DNA of 64,000 nt. It comes from Stutzerimonas stutzeri. Lineage in GTDB: Bacteria; Pseudomonadota; Gammaproteobacteria; Pseudomonadales; Pseudomonadaceae. Location: the NCBI RefSeq assembly GCF_024448715.1, contig NZ_JAMOHZ010000001.1, positions 124,001 to 188,000 on the forward strand, given 5' to 3'. This document shows, piece by piece, positions 1-8,303 of this stretch. Each line of letters starts with the position of its first letter. The first letter of the stretch is position 1. A model generated the notes under the pieces. That model did not search any database and had not been told where the DNA came from. It worked only from the letters and a program-made list of their open reading frames with translations. Both the position numbers and the translations under genes were made by a program.

Positions 1-1
1 G

Positions 2-529
2 GCCAAGGAGAAGCCCGGGCGGATCACCGTTGGCAATTCCGGTATGGGCGGCGATGACTTCTTCACCACGCTATTGCTCGAGAAGGCCACGGGTCTGTCG
101 TTCCAAAAGGTGCCATTCCAAGGCGACGGTCCGTCGTCCACCGCTGCGATGGGTAACAAGATCGATGTCAGCTTCAACAACGTCGGCACCGTCTACAGCC
201 AGGTCAAAAGCGGCAACCTCAAGGCGTTGGCGGTCTTTGCGGACAAGCGGGTCGACAGCCTGCCCGACGTGCCAACTCTGAAAGAGAGGGGCGTCGATGT
301 GGTCGCTGGCTCCTCGCGCGGTTACAGCGCACCGGCCGGGATTCCCGACGAGGCGCGTGACCAGTTGATCGCCGCCTTCGCAGCGCTGAAGAACGACCAG
401 GCGTTCCTGGCAGATGCGAAGAAGCGCGCCCTCAACATCGACATCGTCACCGGCGAAGACTACGGCCAGATGTTCGAGCGCATGGAGAAGGAGTTCCAAG
501 GTATTTGGCAGGAAGTCGACGCCAAGTAA
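2..529 (+). CDS. TTT (Bug/TctC) family solute-binding protein, 5'-partial
   Basis: This is the C-terminal 175 residues of a periplasmic Bug/TctC-type binding protein; the reading frame is open to the left window edge, so the start and signal peptide lie outside. Family traits visible are the GNSGMGGDD segment, the stretch with NKIDVSFNNVGTV, and SLPDVPTLKERGVDVV, which matches the typical Bug motif that precedes the last domain. It captures a small carboxylate for the TctB/TctA permease encoded immediately downstream (568 and 1071). The ligand cannot be told from sequence; the adjacent lyase, dehydrogenase and FMN oxidase suggest a hydroxy or sugar acid. Family assignment is firm, ligand unknown. 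Confidence 0.9.
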   Translation, partial: AKEKPGRITVGNSGMGGDDFFTTLLLEKATGLSFQKVPFQGDGPSSTAAMGNKIDVSFNNVGTVYSQVKSGNLKALAVFADKRVDSLPDVPTLKERGVDVVAGSSRGYSAPAGIPDEARDQLIAAFAALKNDQAFLADAKKRALNIDIVTGEDYGQMFERMEKEFQGIWQEVDAK

Positions 530-567
530 CGGTGATGCGATCGCGAACGTAACGAGGGGAAGCGCAG

Positions 568-1035
568 ATGAACAAGAATAGGCTGGCACTCGGGCTCTTC
601 GGTATGGCTCTGGCTGCGGTGTTTTTCGTCAATGCCCAAGGTTATCCGGAGGCGGCCGCGCAGATGCCACTGATTTACTCCGTGGCGGTTGGGCTGCTTG
701 CCTTGGCGATGGTGTGTACGGAGTTGCTGCGCTGGCGTTCCGCAAGCGGACTTGATGCTGAGCCGCAGGTCGCTACCGAAGAGGGTGCGCCCAAGCCGCG
801 CTACGCAGTAACCGCCCTGGTCTTCGCCCTGGCCGCGGCCTACGTCGCGGTCATCGGCCCGCTCGGCTATCTATTGTCGACTGCGCTATTCATGGCGCTG
901 GCGCTGTTAGTGATCCGTACGGTCTCGGTGCGTTTCGCGGTGATCGGCACGGTAGTGCTGGTGGCAGTCGTGTGTCTGGTGTTCGTCCAGTTCCTTGGGC
1001 TTCCCATTCCATTGCTTCCGCCGGCGCTCTCCTGA
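568..1035 (+). CDS. TTT transporter small permease, TctB family
   Basis: A 155-residue integral membrane protein with about four hydrophobic segments (residues near 5-20, 30-48, 80-100 and 115-145) separated by a short charged loop, the TctB layout. It forms the small membrane subunit of a secondary tripartite tricarboxylate-type transporter together with TctA (1071) and the binding protein that ends at 529. A purine-rich AGGGGAAG lies about 10 nt before the ATG. TctB proteins are poorly conserved, so the call rests largely on size, topology and its place between the TctC and TctA genes. Confidence 0.85.
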   Translation: MNKNRLALGLFGMALAAVFFVNAQGYPEAAAQMPLIYSVAVGLLALAMVCTELLRWRSASGLDAEPQVATEEGAPKPRYAVTALVFALAAAYVAVIGPLGYLLSTALFMALALLVIRTVSVRFAVIGTVVLVAVVCLVFVQFLGLPIPLLPPALS

Positions 1036-1070
1036 GCGCCATCCTTCCACTCTTCGGTGAGGCCTTTTCC

Positions 1071-2579
1071 GTGGAAAGTTCGATCGTCATGACAGGGTTG
1101 ATCAACGTATTGACCCTCACCAACTTCGCCGCGATTTTCGGCGGCATCCTGCTTGGGCTATTCGTCGGCGCCATGCCTGGGTTGTCCGCCACCATGGCGC
1201 TGGCGCTGTTGCTCCCGCTAACTTTTGGGATGGATCCCGCGACCGGCCTGAGCATGCTGGCCTCGCTCTATGTCGGCGCCTCTTACGGTGGCTCCATTGC
1301 CGCCATCCTGCTGCGCACGCCTGGCACCCCCTCGGCCGCCGCGACCGTGCTCGACGGTTTCCCGATGTGTCAGAAGGGCCAGGCGGGAAAGGCGCTGGGC
1401 ATTTCGCTGTTCGCCTCCTTCATTGGCGGCACCATCAGTGCGTTAGCCCTGCTTATGGCCGCGCCCTTGCTCGGCACCATCGTGGTGGAATTCGGGCCGG
1501 TCGAGCTGTTCGCCATCGCCGTGCTCGGGATCACCATCATCGGCTCGCTGGCGCAAGGGTCGGTAATCAACGGGTTGTTCTCCGGCGTCCTGGGACTGCT
1601 GATCAGCACCGTGGGCATGGACCTGACCACCGGTACGCCACGCATGGCTTTCGGCAACATTAATCTGTTCTCCGGCATCGACTTCACCGTCGCCCTGATC
1701 GGCCTATTCTCGGTTCCGCAGGCGCTGGCGCTGGTGGAAAACTCTAACGCCGCCACTAAGGTCGCCAGCCGCATCACTGACCGGCTGATTCCCAAGCTCT
1801 CCGAACTGAAGGCGTTGATGCCCAACATCCTTCGTTCGAGTGGAATCGGCATCGTGGTCGGTCTGATTCCAGGTACCGGCGGCGATACCGCCAGCTGGTT
1901 CGCCTACAACGAGGCCAAACGCTTCGCCAAGGACAAGAGCGGCTTCGGTAAAGGCGATCCAGCCGGTGTCGCGGCACCTGAGTCGGCGAACAATGCGGTG
2001 GTTGGCGGTGCGCTGATTCCTACCATCGCCCTTGGCATTCCAGGCAGTTCCGCTACCGCGATCCTGCTCGGCGCGCTAATGGTGCAGGGGATTCTGCCCG
2101 GCCCGAACCTGCTGAGCGAATATGGCGACGTGACCTACACGCTGATCTGGGCGGTGCTGTTCGCCAACATCGGCCTGCTCGGCGTTGGCTTGATGTTCAC
2201 CAAGGCCAGCGTGATGGTCACCAAGATCCCGGACGGCTTCGTCGCCTGCGGCATTATCGCGCTGTGCATCATCGGCGCCTACGCGATGAACAACAGCCTG
2301 TTCGAAGTGGGCCTGATGCTCGGCTTCGGCCTGTTCGGCTACTGGTTGGCCAAGGCTGGCGTGTCACCGGCCCCCATGGTCATTGGCTTGATTCTCGGAC
2401 CCGTCATGGAGAACGGTTTTCACCAGTCGATGCTCATCGGCAACGGCGATTACGGCATCTTCCTGTCCAGTCCCATTGCCGTAGTACTGCTGTGCATCGC
2501 TGCGTTTTCGATACTGCAGGCAACGCCGGTATTCCGCTGGCTGCTAGCACCCCTGCGCCGGCGCACCCGGCTGGCCTGA
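1071..2579 (+). CDS. TTT transporter large permease, TctA family
   Basis: A roughly 500-residue permease with around a dozen membrane helices. It carries the TctA signatures AMPGLSATMALALLLPLTFGM near the N-terminus and IPGTGGDTASWFAYNEAKR in the middle, then GVAAPESANNAVVGGALIPTIALGIPGSSATA. It is the translocating subunit for the acid bound by the TctC protein upstream. The open frame extends back to 972 inside tctB, but the GTG at 1071 is preceded by GGTGAGG at 8 nt spacing and follows the tctB stop, so I prefer it; an ATG at 1089 is the alternative. The homologue at 35571 belongs to the aldarate cluster and is a separate system. Confidence 0.93.
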   Translation: MESSIVMTGLINVLTLTNFAAIFGGILLGLFVGAMPGLSATMALALLLPLTFGMDPATGLSMLASLYVGASYGGSIAAILLRTPGTPSAAATVLDGFPMCQKGQAGKALGISLFASFIGGTISALALLMAAPLLGTIVVEFGPVELFAIAVLGITIIGSLAQGSVINGLFSGVLGLLISTVGMDLTTGTPRMAFGNINLFSGIDFTVALIGLFSVPQALALVENSNAATKVASRITDRLIPKLSELKALMPNILRSSGIGIVVGLIPGTGGDTASWFAYNEAKRFAKDKSGFGKGDPAGVAAPESANNAVVGGALIPTIALGIPGSSATAILLGALMVQGILPGPNLLSEYGDVTYTLIWAVLFANIGLLGVGLMFTKASVMVTKIPDGFVACGIIALCIIGAYAMNNSLFEVGLMLGFGLFGYWLAKAGVSPAPMVIGLILGPVMENGFHQSMLIGNGDYGIFLSSPIAVVLLCIAAFSILQATPVFRWLLAPLRRRTRLA

Positions 2580-2589
2580 AACCAAAAAA

Positions 2590-2613
2590 CCGGCAGCCCG
2601 CTTGGGTTGCCGG
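2590..2613. terminator. Hairpin between tctA and the lyase gene
   Basis: An inverted repeat CCGGCAGCCC-gctt-GGGTTGCCGG (one mismatch) is preceded by six A residues and not followed by a T-run. On the plus strand it is therefore more likely an intra-operon stabilising or processing hairpin than a full terminator. On the minus strand it would look like an intrinsic terminator, but no minus-strand gene ends there. Confidence 0.4.
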
Positions 2614-2639
2614 ATTATCAGAACAGAAAGGAAAGCACC

Positions 2640-3560
2640 ATGAGCCAAACCATGGGTCGTGTCTGGTCCCCGGTGATCACACCCTTCACAACGGAGCTCG
2701 CGCCTGACCGGGAACGCTTTGTTGCACAGTGCCGCTGGCTGCTTGCCAACGATGTCGGGCTGGCAGTGTTCGGCACCAACTCGGAAGCCAACTCGCTCTC
2801 GGTCGAGGAGAAGATTCGGTTACTCGATTTTCTGATCGAAGCCGGTATTCCGGCCGAGCGGTTGATGCCCGGCACGGGTGCCTGCGCGCTGCCCGATACC
2901 GTGGCGCAGACCCGTCACGCAGTATCCAAAGGCGTGGAGGGCGTGCTGATGCTGCCGCCGTTCTACTACAAGGGCGTGTCCGATGAGGGCCTGTTCCGCT
3001 ATTTCAGTGAGGTGATCGAGCGAGTCGGCGATGACCGTCTGCGCATCTACCTCTATCACATCCCGCCGGTCTCCCAGGTGCCGCTCTCGCTGGCATTGAT
3101 AGAGCGTCTGCTCAAGGCCTATCCGAACAACATAATAGGGGTGAAGGACAGTTCCGGTGATTGGGCCAACACGCTGGCGATGATCGACAACTTCAGCGCC
3201 GACGGTTTCCAGGTCTACGCCGGGAGCGAGCATTTTCTGCTACAGACCCTGCGTGCCGGCGGCGCCGGGTGCATCAGTGCCACTGCCAACGTCAATCCAG
3301 GGCCGATCGCCACGCTTGCAAAGACTTGGCACGCGGCGGATGCCGACGACCAGCAAGCCGCGTTGACGGGTACGCGAAAGCTGTTCGAGCGCTTCCCGAT
3401 GATCCCGGCTCTCAAGGCCGCTACCGCCCGCTACAGCGACATCGAGCATTGGTCTCGGGTGCGACCGCCATTGCTGGAACTCAACGAGCAGCAGCGCGGT
3501 GAACTTTTTGTCCTGCTCGACGAGGCGGGTTTCGATATGCCCGGCCTCGCGCCCGACTGA
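2640..3560 (+). CDS. DapA-family lyase/aldolase (DHDPS superfamily)
   Basis: A 306-residue (beta/alpha)8 class I aldolase-type enzyme. The Schiff-base lysine is K169 in IIGVKDSSGD and the catalytic tyrosine is Y139 in YLYHIPP. The usual GTTGE loop reads GTNSEA here, typical of the branch linked to Bug/TTT transporters rather than of lysine biosynthesis. It probably cleaves or dehydrates a 2-keto acid derived from the imported compound, giving pyruvate or a keto acid. ATG at 2640 follows a GAAAGGAAAG ribosome site; an upstream in-frame ATG at 2607 overlaps the hairpin and is unlikely. Exact substrate unknown. Confidence 0.85.
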   Translation: MSQTMGRVWSPVITPFTTELAPDRERFVAQCRWLLANDVGLAVFGTNSEANSLSVEEKIRLLDFLIEAGIPAERLMPGTGACALPDTVAQTRHAVSKGVEGVLMLPPFYYKGVSDEGLFRYFSEVIERVGDDRLRIYLYHIPPVSQVPLSLALIERLLKAYPNNIIGVKDSSGDWANTLAMIDNFSADGFQVYAGSEHFLLQTLRAGGAGCISATANVNPGPIATLAKTWHAADADDQQAALTGTRKLFERFPMIPALKAATARYSDIEHWSRVRPPLLELNEQQRGELFVLLDEAGFDMPGLAPD

Positions 3561-3575
3561 TAGGGGAGTGTGTAG

Positions 3576-4595
3576 ATGGAGAGGGAGATGAAACGAGTCG
3601 TTGCCCTGCGCCGGTTGAAGGCGTCGCATCTGCAACGCCTTCGCGAACACTTCGAAGTTACGTACTTCGAGGAGCCGGAGCGGCAGCCAGAGGCAGTAGC
3701 CGTCGCGCTGCGCCAGGCGCATGGGCTGATTGGCGGAAAATTGCAGGTTACCTCTGCGATGTTGGACGAAGCGCCAGGACTGGAAGCCATAGCCACCATT
3801 TCGGTGGGTTACGACAACCTCCCGGTGGACGAGCTGAGCCGTCGTGGCATCCTGCTGACAAATACTCCGGACGTGCTCACCGAAACCACTGCCGACACCG
3901 GCTTTATGCTCATCATGGCCAGCAGTCGGCGCCTGGTCGAGCTGGCCAACATGGTCCGCGAAGGCCGCTGGACGCAGCATGTAGGCGAGCCTCAGTTCGG
4001 TCACGATGTGCACGGCAAGACCCTCGGCATGGTCGGGCTCGGACGCATCGGTCGAGCCATTGCCCGCCGTGCACTGGGGTTCAACATGCGCGTGCTTTAC
4101 AGCAATGCCTCGTCCAAGCCCGAGCTTGAGGCGGAGTGGGGGCTGGAACACCGTACCTTCGAGCAGTTGTTAGCCGAGTCGGACTTCGTCTGCCTGACCG
4201 TGCCGCTGACCGAGCAGACCGAACACTTGATTGGCTACGAGCAGTGCAGGGCAATGAAGCGTTCGGCCTTTCTGATCAACATTGCCCGAGGACGAGTAGT
4301 CGATGAAGCTGGTCTGATTCGCGCGCTGAACGATGGCCTGATCGCCGGGGCGGGGCTGGACGTCTTCGAGCGTGAACCGCTGCAGGACTCACCGCTGCTG
4401 CGCATGGATAACGTGGTGACCTTGCCGCACATCGGCTCGGCTACGCACGAGACCCGTGAAGCCATGGCCAACTGCGCGGTGGAGAATATCTGTCAGGCCT
4501 TGCAGGGCGAACGCCCGCGGGATCTGGTCAATCCGCAGGCCCGCCCGAGCGGGTTTTCAGAACAACAGCAGGAACAGTCTGTAGATGCCAAGTAA
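3576..4595 (+). CDS. D-2-hydroxyacid dehydrogenase (glyoxylate/hydroxypyruvate/2-ketogluconate reductase type)
   Basis: A 339-residue NAD(P)-dependent oxidoreductase of the GhrB/GyaR type. Visible motifs are the dinucleotide loop GLGRIGRAIARRA, the catalytic arginine segment INIARGRVVDE, the FEREPL glutamate region and the catalytic histidine in LPHIGSATHETR. It interconverts a 2-keto acid (glyoxylate, hydroxypyruvate or similar) and the D-2-hydroxyacid in the cytoplasm. ATG 3576 is chosen because AGGGGAG lies 7 nt upstream; a second ATG at 3588 abuts another purine run. It overlaps the next gene by 11 nt, so they are translationally linked. Confidence 0.88.
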   Translation: MEREMKRVVALRRLKASHLQRLREHFEVTYFEEPERQPEAVAVALRQAHGLIGGKLQVTSAMLDEAPGLEAIATISVGYDNLPVDELSRRGILLTNTPDVLTETTADTGFMLIMASSRRLVELANMVREGRWTQHVGEPQFGHDVHGKTLGMVGLGRIGRAIARRALGFNMRVLYSNASSKPELEAEWGLEHRTFEQLLAESDFVCLTVPLTEQTEHLIGYEQCRAMKRSAFLINIARGRVVDEAGLIRALNDGLIAGAGLDVFEREPLQDSPLLRMDNVVTLPHIGSATHETREAMANCAVENICQALQGERPRDLVNPQARPSGFSEQQQEQSVDAK

Positions 4596-5763
4596 CCATT
4601 CGCGACGCTTGGCGTCGATCCTGAACCTGCACGATCTCGATCGCGCTGCGAAGCGCCATCTGCCGCGGCCGATCTACGGCTACATTGCCAATGCGGCCGA
4701 AGACGGGCACACCGCCCGCGCCAATCGCAGCGCCTTTGACGCCTATTCATTCCTGCCGCGGGCGCTGGTAGACGTCTCGAACATTTCGCTGGAAACCGAA
4801 CTGCTCGGCCAGCGCTACGCCTTGCCGATCGGCATCGCGCCGATGGGCATCAGTGCGCTGTCGGCCTATCGCGGCGACCTGGTCCAGGCGCAGGCGGCGG
4901 CCAAGGCCGGCATTCCGATGATTCTCAGCGGCAGCTCGTTGATCCGCATGGAAGACGTGCTCAATAACGGCCAGACCGACTGGTTTCAGGCCTACCTGCC
5001 CGGTGATCACGCCGGTATCGAGGCGCTGATCGAACGCGTCCGCACAGCCGGCTTCGACAAGCTGGTGATCACCGTCGATTACCCCGTACCGCCGAACAGC
5101 GACAACAACACTCGTTCGGGCTTTTATTCGCCGCTTCGCCCCAATTTGCGTCTCGCCTTTGACGGGTTGATGCGGCCTCGCTGGCTGTTCGGAACCTTTC
5201 TGCGCACGCTGCTGAACCACGGCATGCCGCACTTCGAAAACAACTACGCCACCCGCGGCATCGCGGTGATCTCGCGTAACGTGAAGCGTGATTTTTCTGG
5301 CCGCACTCACCTCAACTGGAGCTATCTTGAACTGGTCCGAAAGCTTTGGCCGGGCAAGCTGGTGGTCAAAGGGATTCTCCATCCGGACGATGCTCGCAAG
5401 GCCCGTGACTGTGGAGCCGATGCGCTCATTGTTTCCAACCACGGCGGGCGTCAACTCGACGGCACTCTGTCGGCGCTGGAAGCGTTGCCCGGTATTGTCG
5501 AGGCGGTCAACGATCTTCCGGTGATGGTCGATAGCGGTTTTCGTCGCGGTACGGATGTATTGAAGGCATTAGCGCTGGGTGCGCGCATGGTGTTCATCGG
5601 TCGACCATTCAATTACGCCGCGGCGTATGCGGGCGAAGCGGGCGTATCACATGCGATCGAGCTGTTAGGTGCCGAGTTGCAACGTGACATGGCGCTGCTA
5701 GGCCTGACGCGGATTGAGGACGTTACCAAGCACTGCCTGGTGAATAACAAAAATAAAAGCTAG
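4585..5763 (+). CDS. FMN-dependent alpha-hydroxy-acid oxidase/dehydrogenase (LldD/GOX family)
   Basis: A 392-residue TIM-barrel flavoenzyme. The N-terminal IYGYIANAAEDGHTARANRSAFD, the LPIGIAPMGISAL flavin-binding segment, the catalytic histidine in VSNHGGRQLDG and the phosphate-binding MVDSGFRRGTDVLKALALGARMVFIGRP are all diagnostic. It oxidises an L-2-hydroxyacid (lactate, glycolate, mandelate class) to the keto acid. With the preceding D-hydroxyacid dehydrogenase it could act as an oxidation/reduction pair or an epimerising couple; that is inference. The start lies inside the previous gene. No membrane anchor is evident, so cytoplasmic or peripheral. Confidence 0.9.
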   Translation: MPSNHSRRLASILNLHDLDRAAKRHLPRPIYGYIANAAEDGHTARANRSAFDAYSFLPRALVDVSNISLETELLGQRYALPIGIAPMGISALSAYRGDLVQAQAAAKAGIPMILSGSSLIRMEDVLNNGQTDWFQAYLPGDHAGIEALIERVRTAGFDKLVITVDYPVPPNSDNNTRSGFYSPLRPNLRLAFDGLMRPRWLFGTFLRTLLNHGMPHFENNYATRGIAVISRNVKRDFSGRTHLNWSYLELVRKLWPGKLVVKGILHPDDARKARDCGADALIVSNHGGRQLDGTLSALEALPGIVEAVNDLPVMVDSGFRRGTDVLKALALGARMVFIGRPFNYAAAYAGEAGVSHAIELLGAELQRDMALLGLTRIEDVTKHCLVNNKNKS

Positions 5764-5780
5764 ATCGTATCGGAGGGCTT

Positions 5781-6230
5781 ATGGGACGCGGATTCCTGTC
5801 AGGACTGTGGGACGTAGAAGCCGCCATTTACGCTGGGCCTCCTCCCGTGGAGGATCGTTACCAACTCGGTGCGCATGGGACGGAAGCCGTGTTGAGCGCG
5901 GCGCGCGCTGAGGCTGAACGTAATGGCTGGGCGGTATCTATTGCTATCGTCGATTCCACGGGGGAACCGCTCGGGCTTGTCAAACTGGACGGCAGCCCGC
6001 CAGACAGTGCTCGATGCGCGATCAAGAAGGCTCAACAAGCAACGGCTGTCGAGCAATGCGGCCTGATGGACGATGCGCTACTGACGACTCACTCCCAACA
6101 TCCGCAAGCGTCCACAGAAGCCATACCCCTCTACGTGGATAACCGGTGCATTGGTGCGGTTGGAGTCCACGGGGCCCATCGGAGCGAGGCCGCGCAAGTG
6201 GCGTATGCGGGTGCGAAGGCTGCTGAATAG
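5781..6230 (+). CDS. GlcG/HbpS (DUF336) family protein
   Basis: A 149-residue protein of the heme-degrading/GlcG family. The recognisable core is AVLSAARAEAERNGWAVSIAIVDSTGEPLGLVKLDG, then SARCAIKKAQQA and, near the C-terminus, CIGAVGVHGAHRSEAAQVAYAGAKA. Members often sit in glycolate and hydroxyacid oxidation operons (glcG in E. coli), which fits the FMN oxidase 17 nt upstream. The molecular function of the family is unsettled. No signal peptide is seen. GGAGG precedes the start at 5781. It is the last gene of the plus-strand operon. Confidence 0.8.
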   Translation: MGRGFLSGLWDVEAAIYAGPPPVEDRYQLGAHGTEAVLSAARAEAERNGWAVSIAIVDSTGEPLGLVKLDGSPPDSARCAIKKAQQATAVEQCGLMDDALLTTHSQHPQASTEAIPLYVDNRCIGAVGVHGAHRSEAAQVAYAGAKAAE

Positions 6231-6278
6231 AATGTATGAAGCTTCGGCCTCATCCATCCATAGAACGTCCGCTTCCTT

Positions 6279-7469
6279 TCAAGCCTCTCGCATCCTGGGA
6301 TGCAAGAAGAACCACACGGCCACCGGCGAGGCGACGGCGATCACGCATAGGCCCAGTATCGTTATTGCGGTGGGCAACCCGTAATGGTCGGCGATCCAGC
6401 CGACGGCGATCAGAGGAAGAATACTGCCGACATAACCGCATACCAGATAAGTCGAGATCAGCCCCGAGCGTTCTGTTGGGCTGGCGATGCGATTGACCAT
6501 GCTGATGCCCGCCAACAGGCACATGCCATGACTCGCCGCCGCCGCGCAGACGCCGATCATGAAGATGACTGACGAGCCAACCTTGAAGTTGAAAACCAAC
6601 ATGGCGTTGCTCAGGACAACCGCCAGCAGGCCGAAAAAGCCGCACCAGCGCGCACTCATTTTTGCGGACAGCAGCTGCACCATCGCCGAAGCCATCAAGA
6701 TGACGCCGATCGCCGTGCCGCTCACGATCGGTCCGTGCCAGGGCACCATTTTGTCGAGGAACAACGGGGCCATCGAGGCGTAGATCCCAAAGACGCCGAA
6801 CGCGAAGAACGGGCAGGCACAGGTAAGGGCGAACGCCAGCGAATCGTGGCGGGCGGCCCAGGCCAGACGCGGAACGAACGCGCGCCAGCCCAGCGGTACT
6901 TTGCCGGCGTGGGGCTTTACCTCGGCTCGCATCAGGGCATAAACGGCCAGCACACCCAGTACCAGCGACGGTATATAAGTGGTGATCAGCGGATGGGGCA
7001 GCCACTGGCCGGTGATGCCGCCAGTAATGGGCCCAAGGCCGAAACCGAAGGCGAGCAGAAAGCTGGTGATCATCGCAATGCGCTGTGAAGCCCCGTCGCG
7101 GGAGATATGCACCAACCCCACCGAGGCGCTGGTGACGATCAGGCTGGAAGACAGACCCACAGCAAAGCGACCGATGTTCAGGCTCGGCAGGCTCCAAGCG
7201 ATCATCGTCAGCAGCGTGCCGCCCCAGCCGAGCAGCAACCCCGCCATCATCACTGGGCGGAAACCCAGCGTATCCGATAGGCGCCCCATGAACAGCAACC
7301 CGAACAGCGCCCCAAGCATATAAACGACGTAGATCATCGAAATATCACTGGTACGAAGCTGCCAGGCTTGCTGGTAGAGCGGATACAACGGCGATATCAG
7401 GGCCGTGCCCATCACGCCCACGCACATTGCAAAGCAAACCCAGGGAAACGGGGACCACGTCTCTTTCAT
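6279..7469 (-). CDS. MFS transporter
   Basis: A 396-residue, 12-helix major facilitator. The conserved cytoplasmic loop between helices 2 and 3 reads GRLSDTLGFRP, and long hydrophobic helices run to the C-terminus. Substrate cannot be predicted. It stands alone, convergent with the GlcG-like gene, with 48 nt between stops. The ATG at 7469 (MKETWSPF) is used; an in-frame GTG five codons upstream at 7484 is possible, and neither has a strong ribosome site. Confidence 0.8.
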   Translation of the reverse strand: MKETWSPFPWVCFAMCVGVMGTALISPLYPLYQQAWQLRTSDISMIYVVYMLGALFGLLFMGRLSDTLGFRPVMMAGLLLGWGGTLLTMIAWSLPSLNIGRFAVGLSSSLIVTSASVGLVHISRDGASQRIAMITSFLLAFGFGLGPITGGITGQWLPHPLITTYIPSLVLGVLAVYALMRAEVKPHAGKVPLGWRAFVPRLAWAARHDSLAFALTCACPFFAFGVFGIYASMAPLFLDKMVPWHGPIVSGTAIGVILMASAMVQLLSAKMSARWCGFFGLLAVVLSNAMLVFNFKVGSSVIFMIGVCAAAASHGMCLLAGISMVNRIASPTERSGLISTYLVCGYVGSILPLIAVGWIADHYGLPTAITILGLCVIAVASPVAVWFFLHPRMREA

Positions 7470-7731
7470 CCGAAATGCCTGCACTGGATAGGATGTTTGC
7501 GGCTTCAGTCAAGCCATCAGCTCGTGCTCTTGGCTGAAGCCTTTCACCAATAGCTGCTTACTGTATCGGCTCAGCCTCAGCCACGTGCCGCAATTTGCGC
7601 CGTGAGTACCTGCTTATGAGCCGCGGCTGTCTTGACGGATCAGCCGCCGCCACGCTCTTCATAGAGACTGGGCGCGCCTAGCGCACAGCTCTGCAGCAGT
7701 CCTGAGGCGATAATAACTTGGCGTTCAATCA
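7470..7731. other. Intergenic stretch upstream of the MFS gene
   Basis: No gene, RNA or clear repeat is supported here. It separates the divergent MFS gene from the promoter region at 7732 and presumably holds the MFS promoter, which I cannot place. Confidence 0.4.
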
Positions 7732-7789
7732 TTGACGGTTTTCAATGTAAGTTGTACAAGATGCGCCGGTTTATGTCTTGTTGTACAAC
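7732..7789 (+). promoter_or_regulatory. Sigma70-like promoter with paired TTGTACAA dyads
   Basis: TTGACG (7732-7737) and TACAAG (7755-7760) are separated by 17 nt. The -10 hexamer is part of GTTGTACAAG (7751-7760), and a perfect palindrome GTTGTACAAC follows at 7780-7789, its centre 29 bp (about three helical turns) further on. This resembles a repressor operator pair covering the promoter. It is followed by GAGGTGG and an ATG at 7804 that opens only a short frame before the chemotaxis-receptor remnant. Which regulator binds is unknown. Confidence 0.5.
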
Positions 7790-7807
7790 TTTTGAGGTGG
7801 CGCATGA

Positions 7808-8140
7808 TTGGAAATCGAGCAGCTGATCGGGGCGCTGCAGAGTGGCGCCGAAAGCGCGGTTGAAGTCATGGGCAAGAGCTGCGGTCTGGCAGACCAAACG
7901 GTCGAGGCGGCGCAATTGGCTGGAGAAGCGCTCAATGCGATCAATGCCGCGGTATCGAGCATTCAGCAGATAAACCAGCAGATTGCGACCGCTTCGGAAC
8001 AGCAGAGCGCCGTCGCGGAGGAAATCAATCGCAGCGTTTCGAACATCCGCGACGTGGCCGATCAATCGGCTGCTGCCACTGAGCAAACCTCCGCGGCCAG
8101 CGCCGACCTTGCGCGGTTGGGCAGCGAATTGCAGTCGTAG
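7808..8140 (+). pseudogene. 3' remnant of a methyl-accepting chemotaxis protein gene
   Basis: This 110-codon frame encodes only the last part of an MCP signalling domain: AVSSIQQINQQIATASEQQSAVAEEINRSVSNIRDVADQSAAATEQTSAASADLARLGSELQ is the canonical C-terminal coiled-coil. A full receptor is usually 500-700 residues, and the ligand domain, membrane helices and hairpin tip are missing. An in-frame stop lies at 7805-7807 just before it. An ATG at 7804 with a good ribosome site is in another frame and ends after 19 codons. The arrangement looks like a deletion that joined a foreign promoter and start to the tail of an MCP gene. Confidence 0.8.
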
Positions 8141-8183
8141 GTCGGTCGATTCCGCCTCGTCTGAAACGCTCGTCAGCACAGCC

Positions 8184-8210
8184 AAGGCGCCGATGATCGG
8201 CGCCTTTTTT
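8184..8210 (+). terminator. Intrinsic terminator of the MCP remnant
   Basis: Stem AAGGCGCC-gatgatc-GGCGCCTT followed by a run of T residues, 44 nt after the remnant's stop codon. It is presumably the original terminator of the chemotaxis gene. Confidence 0.8.
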
Positions 8211-8303
8211 ATGCCGCCTAACGACCAACTATCGTGCGTTTCGAACTCCGCTGTGTGTAAGGTCCTCAGATTCAGCACAACCTGGCCTGACGAGGAATCA
8301 CCG

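Noticed and set aside
972-1070. Earlier start of the first tctA inside tctB
   Set aside because: The extension lacks TctA similarity, while GTG 1071 has a good ribosome site.
7983-8303. Long upstream extension of the Old Yellow Enzyme frame
   Set aside because: It runs through the MCP remnant and its terminator; the conserved family N-terminus begins at 8304 behind GAGGAA.
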